In this document: in pieces, positions 8,703 to 17,835 of the stretch
Layout of the letters: every line of letters begins with the position of its first letter
Numbering within the stretch: position 1 is the first letter of the stretch
NCBI GenBank assembly: GCA_015680685.1
Contig: MNCI01006511.1
Coordinates: 5,272-27,552, forward strand
Source: Gnetum montanum
Taxonomy: Eukaryota > Streptophyta > Gnetopsida > Gnetales > Gnetaceae
Direction: 5' to 3'
Length of the DNA: 22,281 nt
Program-made: the position numbers and the translations under genes
Notes under the pieces: model-generated
Told to the model about the DNA's origin: nothing
What the model saw: only the letters and a program-made list of their open reading frames with translations
The model's database searches: none

Positions 8703-8971
8703 GCCTAAAGTCAACCCGGACGGGACGTGCATTGAGGATGAAAGGCTTGCTCTTGTTTGCACCACTCTAGAGGCTTTTATGATGGGTCCCACCATTCGTG
8801 GAGCCATATTGGGTTAAACGAAGGGCACGATCATTCATTTTCACAGACAGTTCTCTAGAGCATTCATGATGTGCCAAGCTCGTGGATGGTTGCATGAAGA
8901 TTGGTCAGATAACGGACCAGTCTTCCCCAGTGACTCCGATTTAGGAAGCACATTCAAGTCCACTACGGGAG
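8703..8971 (+). pseudogene. Antisense gene, exon 3
   Basis: The exon follows a clear pyrimidine-rich 3' splice site (GTTTGTTTGTAG) and ends at GGAG|GTAAATG. It reads PKVNPDGTCIEDERLALV, then FMMGPTIRGAILG, FHRQFSRAFMMCQARGWL and HEDWSDNGPVFPSDSDLGS. One stop, TAA at 8816-8818, breaks it. No known domain is recognised. Confidence 0.75.
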
Positions 8972-9060
8972 GTAAATGACAATATTTTTTAGATGTGCTA
9001 ATGTATTTGTTCACCTACCGGGGGTTATAGTGATATGATAATTTTGGAATGTATTTGCAG

Positions 9061-10101
9061 TTGATGTACCTCCTGGCGGGGACCCGGTTACGACGGGCTG
9101 AACTGAGACTACACTGTCGATGAAGTTTGAAGAGGTTAGTAAGGCCTAAAATTGGTTATGTACACATGCTCCACCATCCACCATTCATTACTTAGATAAT
9201 GCCGGCCTCATGGATCTCTTCATGACCTCGAGTCCTGATGTATCAATAGCAGAAATGATTGGGATCGTGGATTCTTTTAATGAGTCTGTCTCCTACTACA
9301 ACACCCAGATTAAGGGTGTTAAGGTAGTTTTCCATCTGTTGCCTGAATTATTTTCAAACTTATTTGGGGTACCAGCAGATGGCATAAGTGTAGTTTTAGA
9401 CAAGGCTCATAAAGAGCTCCAAACGGTGCGTGAATTGGAGGACTGGTTGGGCCTAGCCAAGGGTGCCAAGGGATTTCCAATGCAGGGGAAATCTAAGGTT
9501 TTGGAGGTGAATGAATTATATCCCCTGTTTAGGGCGTAGGTGTTCCCCAAATCCCTTTCTTAGGTATGGAGTCTTGGGGTTGAGGCTGTATGCGTCATGT
9601 GAACTATCCTGGAAACCAGAATGCGCTATAATTAGGCCTAATTTTTGTTGTCGGGCATGCACAAGGAGATAGTGCAATTGCATTCGAATGTTGAAGCGTA
9701 ATCCCACTTCACCTTTTCCTTCTTTGTCGGTTACCTTTGTTGCTTCGCCAAGTTTCTGGTAGTCCATGCAGACAACAAGTTTGTTCTACAGGATCGGGGT
9801 CAACTATCCTTCCCGTGGATCAACCACTTGTTCGAAATAACCAGGTTCCAAGATGCTCCTGAGGGCATTGATGAATCCATGTTTGTTACAATAGGGGGGT
9901 GTTTTGGTACGTCAATCCACACACACGATAGATTGGGATTAGAGCCAGATGATGTGTCTTACACTGTGAGAAGAGCCGAGTGGGTTATCAAAGAGACCGT
10001 TGGCCAAGCCAAATCGAAGCTGAAAAGGCATGAATGCACAATTGAGGAAGTCTCTAACGTGAGCAAGCCACAAGTGAAGCGTATACAATTCAAGATGTCT
10101 G
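9061..10101 (+). pseudogene. Antisense gene, exon 4 (largest exon)
   Basis: The exon lies between TTGCAG at 9060 and TCTG|GTAAGT at 10102 and encodes about 347 codons in one frame. Visible segments are VDVPPGGDPVTTG, MDLFMTSSPDVSIAEMIGIV, VKVVFHLLPELFSNLFGVPA, LQTVRELEDWLGLAKG, FVGYLCCFAKFLVVHADNKF (hydrophobic, perhaps buried or membrane-associated), FPWINHLFEITRFQDAPEG, and a basic-acidic tail with RRAEWVIKETVGQAKSKLKR. Stops are at 9099, 9147, 9537, 9561, 9600, 9633, 9639 and 9699, all of types one C-to-T step from Gln or Arg codons. After 9702 the frame is clean. Confidence 0.75.
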
Positions 10102-10207
10102 GTAAGTAGAATTTACCAGCTTATTGTTTTATTGTTTTCGTTTTGCTCATAATTTTATTTTTTCAATCGCTTACATGTCACTGATGTCTTTGGCTTGATT
10201 TGAGAAG

Positions 10208-10719
10208 TGAGGAAGCAAGCATTAGAAACTATTACTGAGGAGGAGGAGACCAACACTGAGCGAGATAATGAGGAGGAAAATGTGGAGAAGGATCAGGGAG
10301 GAGGAACGAAGGAGTTGAAGGAGAACACCACAAAAACTGAGCCGTTGGATGATCAGGGTGGTGTCGATAAAATGTTCAGCAGCTTTCTTAAGGGAAAGCT
10401 AGACATAGGGGATCCTCCTGAAGGTGACAAGGAGCATGGTATGTTTTCTTTTTGTTTTATTTTACATTGCTTCGCTTGTTGTCATTTCTATGGTATTTTA
10501 TTTTCATGTTTTCACTTCTTCCAGATGAAGGCAGCGAAACCAGGACGATGCGGTTAGACGTACCCATGAAGATGGTTCCCCCTGAGCGGACTGCGGAGGT
10601 TAGTTCATTCGGCACCTGTGAGCCATTTACTTGGATGGAAATGCCAAGTAAGATGGATTTTGTGGCTGGAATCGCAGAAGAAGTTGTCGAATGAATTCAG
10701 GAGGTCCACCTCGAAATAG
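10208..10719 (+). pseudogene. Antisense gene, exons 5 and 6 (acidic region)
   Basis: Exon 5 (10208-10438) follows GAGAAG and is open: it reads VRKQALETITEEEETNTE and then a Glu/Asp/Lys-rich low-complexity run with two DQGG motifs, ending at CATG|GTATGT. Intron 10439-10524 is T-rich and ends CTTCCAG. Exon 6 (10525-10719) reads DEGSETRTMRLDVPMKMV, then FTWMEMPSKMDFVAGIAEEV, with TGA at 10692-10694, and ends AATAG|GTATAAC. The acidic segment is likely disordered. Confidence 0.75.
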
Positions 10720-10804
10720 GTATAACTTTTTTAAATCGTTTTCCATTTTAGAGTGTCACACCCTATTTCTATTATCTTAACGTTTGATCTTTTCGTATGC
10801 ATAG

Positions 10805-11789
10805 GTTCCAAGTTGAGGTGGGATCCCTCTGAGACAATCAACATAGAGAATTTGCCCACGTTATCCCCAGAAGTTGAGCAGGTGCCAAGGCCTGTTTATG
10901 ATGAGGTGGCGGAATGCCTAGTACACAACGCCAAGTCACTATGGACTTGTATGCGTTCCTTCAAATAGTTGTGGCTGTAGATTCAGGTGAAGGAAAAGGA
11001 AGTCTCCGAATTGTCAGTTGAACATGGTGATCTTAAGGCTCGGTACGAGTTCGCCGCTATCAAACTAAGTAGTGATCGCTCTTAGCGAACGTCCGTGGTT
11101 ACGTATACTAGGTATTGGAAGTTACTGAATCATCACGCATCTCTGACTCGGAGAATGACAAAGTGTAACGCCCAAATTGATCTCCTAAACCTCAAATGTC
11201 AAGACTGGAAAGCTTTCTCTTCCAAGGTTCGCAAGTGGGGTTAGGACAAAAAGAACCACAAACACTATTACAAGAAGTTGTTAAAGGTAGTGTCCGTTGA
11301 AAAATGCCAACTGGAAATGTTTCTAGAGTGTTTGGGTTTGCGTTCTACTTTTGATACCTTCGCTTAAAACACAAGTGTTGAGATGGAATCACCCATAAGG
11401 GTGATTACAACTACTTCTGGGGAGGTGTCTGTGAGTGAATTTCCTCTGAAACGTCCTACGTGGTTGGCTATTGACAAGGGAAAGGCCTTTGCAGATGTTG
11501 ACCTAGGCCTTGATGAGACAGATTAGACTAGTATCTCGGAAGAGGAAATCCTTTGTCGGCTGGAATTTGGCTTGGGGGGATCTCCTATGGTAAGAATTTT
11601 GTCATTATGAAATTGATTTGCTAAATGATGTTTGAAATTTTGGCATTCTCTTATTCTTACATTGATTGTCTCCTTTTGTATTTTCAGGATGAAGGCGGTG
11701 ATGATGCCCAAGAAGCTGGTCCTTGTGGAGCGAGAGCCCCTGACGCCGGTGGATCTAAAGGGGATGATCCTCCCATCTCAGATGCTTAG
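10805..11789 (+). pseudogene. Antisense gene, exons 7 and 8 (possible coiled coil and C-terminus)
   Basis: Exon 7 (10805-11589) reads SKLRWDPSETINIENLP, then a helix-prone stretch (IQVKEKEVSELSVEHGDLKA) that could form a coiled coil, a Lys-rich part (KNHKHYYKKLLKVV) and an acidic end (ISEEEILCRLEFGLGGSPM). Stops are at 10966, 10978, 11083, 11242, 11365 and 11524. The intron 11590-11687 (GTAAGA...TTTTCAG) separates exon 8, which reads DEGGDDAQEAGPCGARAP and ends SDA plus TAG at 11787-11789. No frameshift is seen. Confidence 0.75.
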
Positions 11790-12084
11790 TTTTTTTAGTT
11801 TTTTAGTTTTATCATTTTGTGCTGTTATGAAGCTACTCTGACTCAAATTTATATGGGAATTGTAAATTAAGATGAATGAAACTAGTTAACTCTTGTACTT
11901 GTATATTATTTCATGTATGAAAGAAATTTTTTTGTTGATTTCGAGTTTAATTGCAAACATGTCTCGGTAATGTAAAATCTTTTGGTTGTTTTTCTCTTTT
12001 TTCTTGAGAGTAATGCACGGATGTAATGATAAATTGGAGTGTAATGATAAACGAAAGAGGAAAACAAAGTATAAGTGTGTGATC
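11790..12084 (+). other. 3' UTR region of the antisense gene
   Basis: AT-rich and T-rich sequence with no ORF. AATGAA-type words and TTGTA stretches around 11870-11930 could serve as plant polyadenylation signals, which are loose, so no site is assigned. Transcription here would run toward the end of the gag-protease frame on the other strand, a convergent arrangement. Confidence 0.35.
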
Positions 12085-12345
12085 TAGTTTAAGGCCATTT
12101 TGGGCCAGGTTCGCACTAGTTTATGGCCATTTCGGGCCGTAGTCATAAACAAGGAACATTTCGAATAACATGGGTGGATTTCCCAGTTGACCAACCATTT
12201 CTGATCGTGGCTAGTTTTATGTCATTGCGGACATGATAGTTTAACATCATTTTGGACATGGATTGTAGTTTAATGTTTTTTTTTGATTTGCTATAGTTTA
12301 AGGTCATTTTGGATGATTTGTACTTTAACGTCATTTCAGATGGGT
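12085..12345. repeat. Degenerate repeat cluster between protease and the antisense gene
   Basis: Seven units start at 12085, 12117, 12212, 12237, 12265, 12294 and 12321. The core is TAGTTTAAGG(C/T)CATTT(T/C)GGGCC or -GGACAT, clearly related to the cluster at 6484-6660. With that cluster it brackets the block carrying the antisense gene. Confidence 0.8.
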
Positions 12346-12355
12346 TAAGATGGTA

Positions 12356-13441
12356 TTATTTTAGGAATTTTTTGATTTTTTTCTTTTTAATGTTAGGCGA
12401 TGTGTCAATGGGTATGATTCTGTATTCAGCGTCCCCTTCACTGATTACGTTGAATGGTAATTTAGCCCAAGGGACGTCTGATGGAATGGCTTCTGTGTCA
12501 GTGGTTTTAGATGTTTTAGTATTTTTGGTGAGTTCTGTGATAGTTTCTAATTGGGGAGGTGTATGTACAATGTCAGGTGTAGGTGTTTCTGTTTTAGGTG
12601 GATTGGGATTACTGCCTACCGGTTGTTGTTCGTTTCTGTCGTTTCGGCTAGGCTCTTTGAGCTCAACCTCTGAACCTTGGCCTGTGTCCATGTATGATGA
12701 AATAATAGGTATAGCCACTTCCCCATGTATGATGATTTCACTACCTTTGTAAGGTAGATGAATCTCTTGGTGTATAGGGGATTAGACCACTTTTAGTTGG
12801 GCCAACCAGGGTCTTCCTAATATTAGGTTGAATCTTGGCATTTCATCGACCACTATGAAGTCGGTGGACGTGGGAAATTGGTCCCCTGCTATGAAGTCTA
12901 AGGTCACTATGCCTTTGACCATCATGCATGACCCACTGAATGATTTTAAACATGTAGTTACGGTTGGTTTGATTAACTCCGTCAGCCCTAGTTGTTCAAT
13001 GATGGGGTGTTCAATCGTCTACGTGGACCCTATGTATCTTGAACTGATTTATGCACATCATTATGAACATGGGGGCTGTTGTTATCTCCCCTATTTTTTA
13101 TCCACCTTAATCTTATCATTGTGGAAGCTTAGTGGTTTGGAATTTTCCCCTTGGGGCGAGTACATTACCGCATGAATGGAGGGTTCAGTTGGAGGTAAGT
13201 CCTCGCTTACTGGGATCGACGTTAGCATGCGTACCAAAGCTTCACGATGTGTTTGGGATGTAAGAACCAAGTCATACAAGCTTAGCGAAGTGTTCTTTTG
13301 TTTGAGTGCTTGCATGACTTGTGTTAAAGCTGTTGCCAAGTTTCTACTATTGGGTGTGTTTGCATCAGCGGTGACTGGGTCCATTGGCCCCAACAGTTTT
13401 ATTTCATGCTTCTCTAGTCTATCATTTTTGATTGGAGCCAT
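12356..13441 (-). pseudogene. Protease region of the Gag-Pro polyprotein, active site damaged
   Basis: An aspartic protease would cleave the polyprotein. The frame starts in a linker (MAPIKNDRLEKHEIKLLGPM, then NTPNSRNLATALTQVM and LTSQTHREALVRMLTSIPVS, seen in Tat elements before protease). The protease fold follows from about 13085 to 12720 in pieces: INQFKIHRVHVDD, then HPIIEQLGLTELIKP, SGSCMMVKGIVTLDFIAG and RFNLILGRPWL. Bases after VDD are missing or shifted, so the usual V-D-x-G-(S/A) active-site block is incomplete. A TAA follows LAQLKVV. The end, to TAG near 12356, is a Thr/Pro/Lys-rich tail and does not join RT. Confidence 0.75.
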
Positions 13442-13559
13442 TGTTTTAGATGTATCAGTTTTTTTTATGGTTCACCTTCATTTCTTGTGTTTGGTTCATT
13501 ATTAGGTGGCATCATGGGTATGACATTGAGTGGAGTGGATTTAGGTGGCCCTACGACTA

Positions 13560-13928
13560 ACCGTTGACGCTCCTTCTCCAAGAGTTCACACGTAAGCCTA
13601 TCCACTAAGCGTTCTCATGTGTGGCATGGAGGTGGAGCTGGTCTTAGAGCCTCAAGTTATCTTGGGATTCGTACCACATATGGAGCCAGGTGAGGTTGCA
13701 GTTGGACAGTCGGATGTGGTTGGACAGAAGATTGGCTGGGCACTTTGATGACGTATGGACTAGGTTTAGTTTGTGTTTGTGAGGTGGAGGCTTGTTAATC
13801 ATTAGGGCTTTTGGGTGTCCTAATGATGTATGGGGTTGGTTTAGGTGGAGGTTGGACCTCTGCTGTTGCGATGGCGGGAGGTACACGTACCACGTATGGT
13901 TTCCCGTGTGTTGGGGTGTTAGATGTTG
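13560..13928 (-). pseudogene. Pro/Gln-rich linker of Gag with repeated PYVVRVP motifs
   Basis: On the minus strand this segment reads KPYVVRVPPAIATAEVQPPP, then PTPYIIRTPKSPND, KPSPYVIKVPSQSS and LAPYVVRIPR. A fifth copy (QPYVVRP) ends the preceding frame and a looser one (APYVINT) lies upstream. Spacing is about 20-35 residues. It is broken by stops and at least one frameshift. The repeats might bind a partner or be a self-assembly segment; I know no function for them. Confidence 0.6.
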
Positions 13929-14719
13929 CTACGGCCGGACAACATATGGTTGCTGCAGGGCGTGCAATGGTTGAGGCAAGGATGTGGATGGAGTGGGAGG
14001 AACATGGACTACAAGCGGCTTGTTAGGTGTTTGTTGTTCATATTCAGGGTAGACGGTGTTAATGTTAGGTGTCTTGGGTTCATCATTAAAGCAAGTTGTG
14101 TTGATAACGTACGGTGCGTCTTTGGTGTTCAGAGGATCTTTAAACATCCCCATAGCCTGATTCTGTGGTTGGACCGGGTTGGCCTCATCAAAGGTGATTT
14201 GGCCTTCGTCGATCATTCGCTGTATGTCTTGCTTCAGGGTGAAACAGTAATCCGTGCCATGCCCATTGCGTTGATGATAGTCGTAGAAGTGATCCATTCT
14301 AAAACCTTTGGGCACTAGAGGCTCATTCAGTGTTGCTAGGCTTGGGTTCTGAATGAGTTGACAGAATCGATCATGTCTCTGGATGGCCGTGGGGGATAGC
14401 TATTTATGTTTCATTAATCCCGCTTTCAGTAGTTGGTCAAATAGCTAGGATGGCTTCATAGGCAATGGTGTATATTGAGAAGGCTCTTTCCTCTCAAAAT
14501 TTCTTGTACGATTTTGTGTTGGGTTCTGCGATGATGATGATTCTGGTGTAGTCGCGAGAGTAGGTTTTGTATGGTTAGTAGGGGCTACTGGGGGTTTGTT
14601 TTATTGTTGCATTTCCACTATTGCTGCTATAGTTACTTTAGCCTTTTCTTTGTCCTTTTTACTATGTTGATTTTTAAAGGCTAGGTATACAGGATCGTGG
14701 CTATTTTGAGCTGCCTCTT
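13929..14719 (-). pseudogene. Gag C-terminal part with a zinc-knuckle-like motif
   Basis: After the capsid-like domain the frame shifts by one base near 14740 and continues as KNIEEAAQNSHDPVYLAFKN, then a Lys-rich helix, a Ser/Thr/Asn-rich stretch, and FRMDHFYDYHQRNGHGTDYC followed by FTLKQDIQRMIDEGQ. The latter matches the plant Tat pattern C-x-Y-H-x5-GH-x4-C-x2-L-K, with the first Cys replaced by Tyr. Three stops fall in the Ser/Thr-rich part (near 14602, 14450 and 14400). From 14315 the frame is open. Confidence 0.75.
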
Positions 14720-15352
14720 CTATATTTTTGATCTGTACAAAGGCTTGGTTAAGGTTACCGCATTAAGATAGTATAATTTGGATTTGAAGAAGTCATTCAC
14801 AGCCCCCTTTAGAATTGTGAGCAGATATGTGTAGGGGATTGGCTCGTGTAGCTCATTGAGAGCAGCACTCCACCTCTGAATGAATTTTTGTACAGGTTCG
14901 AGTGGTGCTTGTTTAACCTGTATAAGGCTGTCCAATGTCACCTCAGGTTTCAAGTTATATTTGAACCTGGTCACAAATTGATGTAACAGATCTTCCAAGG
15001 AGAATATGGAATTCCTTAGCAAGGCCTGGTACCAATCGAGTGCTCTCCCTGCAAGAGACATAGGGAACACTCGCAAAATGGCATGTGGCCATGCCTGGAG
15101 TAATTCACATTCTAATCTAAATATTATTAGGTGGGCATTGGGGTCTGTCTCCCCATTATATTTAGTTAATGTTGGCAATGATATACCTTTGGGCAAAGTT
15201 AGGGGTAGGATGGAAGGGCTGATGGGGTCATCGTGGTAGAAGTCCACTACCTTCAACTCTCCGTCGGTAGCCGTTTTGAGGCGCTTGACCTCGTCAGTTA
15301 GTTCTTGCATTAATTTTTTAGCATCTGCCCAGTCTTGGGCACTAGGTGACAT
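14720..15352 (-). pseudogene. Gag capsid-like domain (retrotransposon gag family)
   Basis: Gag forms the virus-like particle that packages the element's RNA. The open part shows the family pattern: PTLTKYNGETDPNAHLIIF, then LRVFPMSLAGRALDWYQALL, SIFSLEDLLHQFVTRFKYN, and VKQAPLEPVQKFIQRWSAAL. These match the W-Y-x2-L and S-L-x-G-A motifs of plant gypsy Gag. It is in frame with 15419-16243: only a TAG at 15419-15421 separates them. The frame is lost at RSKI near 14720 by an indel. Confidence 0.88.
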
Positions 15353-15418
15353 GGTAGCATGAGGTTGTGGTACATTGTATAGGTTGGACTGTTGGATGGT
15401 AGGATGAAAGGCTGAAAG

Positions 15419-16452
15419 CTATGCGGTCAGCGGTTGTGCTTCTGGCACGTTTATAGTGGGTGGCACTAGGGATGGCACATTGTAAACGAGGGGTTGTTGT
15501 TGCAGCGGTTGTGACTGTACTTGGGGAATGCTAGCTAGTGGAATCGTGTGAGGTGGTATGTTATAGCGAAGGAGTTGATGTGGTTGAGCACCCATCACTG
15601 TCCATTGCACGGTCATGTTTTGTGCAGGAACCCCTTGTTGGGTTACAACGGTGGAAGGGGCCCCGTGCATTTGGATGTGGGGGATGTAGTGGGCGGACGT
15701 GGATGTTGGTATCACATGTGACATCCCTATCACTCGAGGTGAGAAGGTCAATCCCATGTTATTGTGTGGGGGTGGTGCTTGCAAGGATGGGCCTGCTGCT
15801 GCAGCGAGGATGATAGCGAGAGGGAGTGTGCTGAATTGTGGGTCAGTTACCGGAGGAACATGAACCAGTGCGAATGTTTCTGCTGGGGGAATTTGCACTT
15901 GGGTGAACCTGAGGGTTTGGAGGGGCATGATTTCCCCTGTGCCTAGATGAAACATGGGGTTGATATGGGTTTGTGAACTGAGGGTGTGATACGAGTCTTA
16001 ATGTTCGGATTGGGTAGCGAACTCGTCCTCCTCTTTCGGTTGGGGGTCTACTGTAGGCTGATCCAATGACTGGCTCCTTTGCAGGAGGAGTTTTGTGATG
16101 AGCTTTGAGTACTGCTCCGTAACAGGGATTATATCATACGGGAAAGGGATGAACTCGCATTCCCCCTGTAGAAGAGTTCGTATTGCCTCTTTACCTCTAT
16201 TTTGGCTCGATCTACGACCAAGCCAACTTGCATCTTCACACATATGAAGTTTTACTGGTATTGGGTTATGATATTGGTGGATGGGTTCCTCCCTTGCAAT
16301 CTAAGGGACCGATGAGGCCCTGCTGTTGGTTGTACTACCTGCTGTTGGACCACGGGCTGTTGGATAGCCATGGTGCCTACGATGTCGGTGACTTGAGTTT
16401 TTGTAGCAGTGGTGTTTGCGGGGTTCATGATGACTTGTTGAGGGTATGACAC
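15419..16452 (-). pseudogene. Gag N-terminal part, Pro/Gln-rich
   Basis: The first plausible Met is at 16452 (MSYPQQVIMNPANTTATKTQ). This segment, rich in QQVVQ, shifts frame near 16240. It then reads GKEAIRTLLQGECEFIPFPY and a helical stretch to 16000, a TAA at 15998-16000, then in the same frame MFHLGTGEIMPLQTLRFTQV and a Pro/Gln/Val-rich run down to TAG at 15419-15421. The composition suggests a disordered N-terminus before the capsid domain. The start is chosen as the first Met upstream of the frame; the leader above it holds only repeats. Confidence 0.6.
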
Positions 16453-17125
16453 GGTATAGGGATGTGAAATTAGTGTACTTAGTACATCGTAAACCTACGT
16501 GGTAACATGCAGCATATACACTTCAACGTCTAGCGTATAACGATAGCGTAGATAGTGTATAGGGATGGAGCGTATAGGGTCAGCGTAGACAAGTCTACAA
16601 TGTAAGGAGTGTAGCGTATATGTTGAGCAGCGTATATAGTGTCAATGTGTAGCGTTAATAGGTTTTACAATGTATAAAGTGTGGTATATATGAACAGTAG
16701 CATAAACGAGTTTGCAGCGTAAAGAGAGTAGCGTAAAAAGAATCTCAGAGAAAGTCAGTGTGCAGCGTAGACAAAATCTATGACATAAAAAGTGTAACGT
16801 AAATGGATGGCAGCGTAGAAAAGTCTACGGCTTAAAAGTGTGCAATGTAAACTTTAGCAATCTTGTGTATAGCATAGGAAAAATTTGCAGCGTAAAGCGT
16901 GTAGCGTATGATTAACAGCGTAAACGCTGGGGATCTTGCAGAGTAAGTTTTAACAGGAGCGGCATAGATGCTGAATAGCATAGATGCTGGATCATTTATA
17001 GACGGTTTCAAACTGAGCAGCGTAAATGCTGGGACGTTTTTAGAAGGAATCGACGAATGGTCAGTGGCATATACGCTTAACAGTGTAAACACTGAGAAGC
17101 TTTCAAGTAAGGTTTTAGGCAGAGG
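16453..17125 (-). promoter_or_regulatory. 5' leader of the element with AGCGTA repeats
   Basis: This untranslated leader lies between primer site and gag. It carries many AGCGTA, AGCGTAAA and AGCGTATAT words (16498-17100). Three diverged copies of a unit of about 60 bases can be seen near 16579, 16757 and 16811 (CAGCGTAGA-AAGTCTA, then GTGTA-CGTA). No long ORF here is credible. In other LTR elements such leaders hold packaging signals; that role is only inferred. Confidence 0.6.
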
Positions 17126-17142
17126 CCCTCCTTCTAGTGCCA
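17126..17142 (-). promoter_or_regulatory. Primer-binding site complementary to tRNA-Asn
   Basis: On the minus strand, five bases after the 5' LTR, the sequence reads TGGCACTAGAAGGAGGG. This matches the complement of the 3' end of plant tRNA-Asn (CCTCCTTCTAGCG plus CCA, recalled from known plant tRNA-Asn genes) with one A/G difference. A tRNA-Asn primer is known for Tat elements, whereas Athila uses tRNA-Asp. Confidence 0.85.
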
Positions 17143-17734
17143 ATTTTTGTACCGTCCGAAATCATCGGTCTCCAGCTGGAAGGAAATAGAGACCGTGGGA
17201 TCATCGGACACGCATAGAAGATCCTACCTTCTCCTGAGGGCGAGCTGGGATGAACGAAGGTAGAGTACCTTGGGTGGTCCGCACGAGGATCAGACAAGGA
17301 TTTCCCCGAACGTGCACCGAAGTGCTACACATTGGGTTATACGTAAATGGCGTGACAGACATAAATCAGAGCGTAAACAGTGTAAATGATGCGAACAGAG
17401 CATAATGTAAATGAGCGAGAATAGAATACATGCAACAATCAATGCAAACTGTAAATGATTTTGGGAAGAAAATGTAACAATGGCATTATAGAATGAGAGT
17501 AGAATGCACTGGTCTAACGCAGTTATGACTGGGACACAAGGCAGATGAAAAGCCCCAGTGGATGCAGGGATGACTGTGGGCTGGTTCGCACTGTAGGCGC
17601 AACGTAGAGGTTGTATGCTCAGTGTACAGGGTTGTCCAGCATATACAGTTTTTTTGCTCTGGTGCTCAGCGTCTTTGCTCTTTTGTGTGTTCTAGAATTT
17701 TGCCAACCGACCTCAATCTCATGAAAAATTAGGA

Positions 17735-17742
17735 TTTTTATA
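17735..17742 (-). promoter_or_regulatory. Likely LTR TATA box (TATAAAAA)
   Basis: On the minus strand the sequence reads CTGTATAAAAATCC. The same box is kept in the other LTR at about 906-914. It lies about 630 bases inside the LTR, just downstream in sense of the motif-rich U3, which is where a Ty3/gypsy promoter is expected. Transcription would start near 17705. The position is inferred from sequence only. Confidence 0.5.
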
Positions 17743-17835
17743 CAGGTTTTGACGACAGACTCGGGTTGGGCGACACGTGGCACATTGATTGGATGCAAAA
17801 GCATAAAATTTACAAGTGTACAATATGTTACATTT

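Larger units (their letters stand above)
6881..11789 (+). pseudogene. Antisense, intron-rich gene inside the retrotransposon; unknown protein of about 1080 residues
   Basis: The model has exon 1 7107-7237, exon 2 about 8128-8627, exon 3 8703-8971, exon 4 9061-10101, exon 5 10208-10438, exon 6 10525-10719, exon 7 10805-11589 and exon 8 11688-11789, ending in TAG. The introns from 8628 to 11687 (75, 89, 106, 86, 85 and 98 bases) are all GT-AG, and codon phase is kept across every one. Exons 2-8 total 3123 bases, exactly 1041 codons with the stop. Nineteen internal stops (8 TAG, 5 TAA, 6 TGA) break the frame but no frameshift is needed in exons 2-8. I recognise no domain. Exon 5 is very acidic and exon 7 has a possible coiled coil. 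Because introns on this strand are invisible in the element's own sense RNA, they could survive retrotransposition. Antisense ORFs are known in some Tat elements, but between integrase and the 3' LTR. Confidence 0.75.

Noticed and set aside
8128-11789. U-to-C RNA editing as the reason all stops are TAA, TAG or TGA restorable to Gln/Arg
   Set aside because: This pattern is known from organelle transcripts of hornworts, ferns and lycophytes, whereas this is a nuclear transposon. Deamination of methylated C explains it more simply.
12309-14318. Plus-strand open frames opposite gag-protease (for example 12309-12752, 13176-13505, 13923-14318)
   Set aside because: They are shadows of the minus-strand Gag-Pro frame; the minus strand shows recognisable Gag and protease motifs.
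17126-17142. A tRNA gene
   Set aside because: Only the 17 bases matching the tRNA 3' end are present, next to an LTR, which is a primer-binding site and not a gene.
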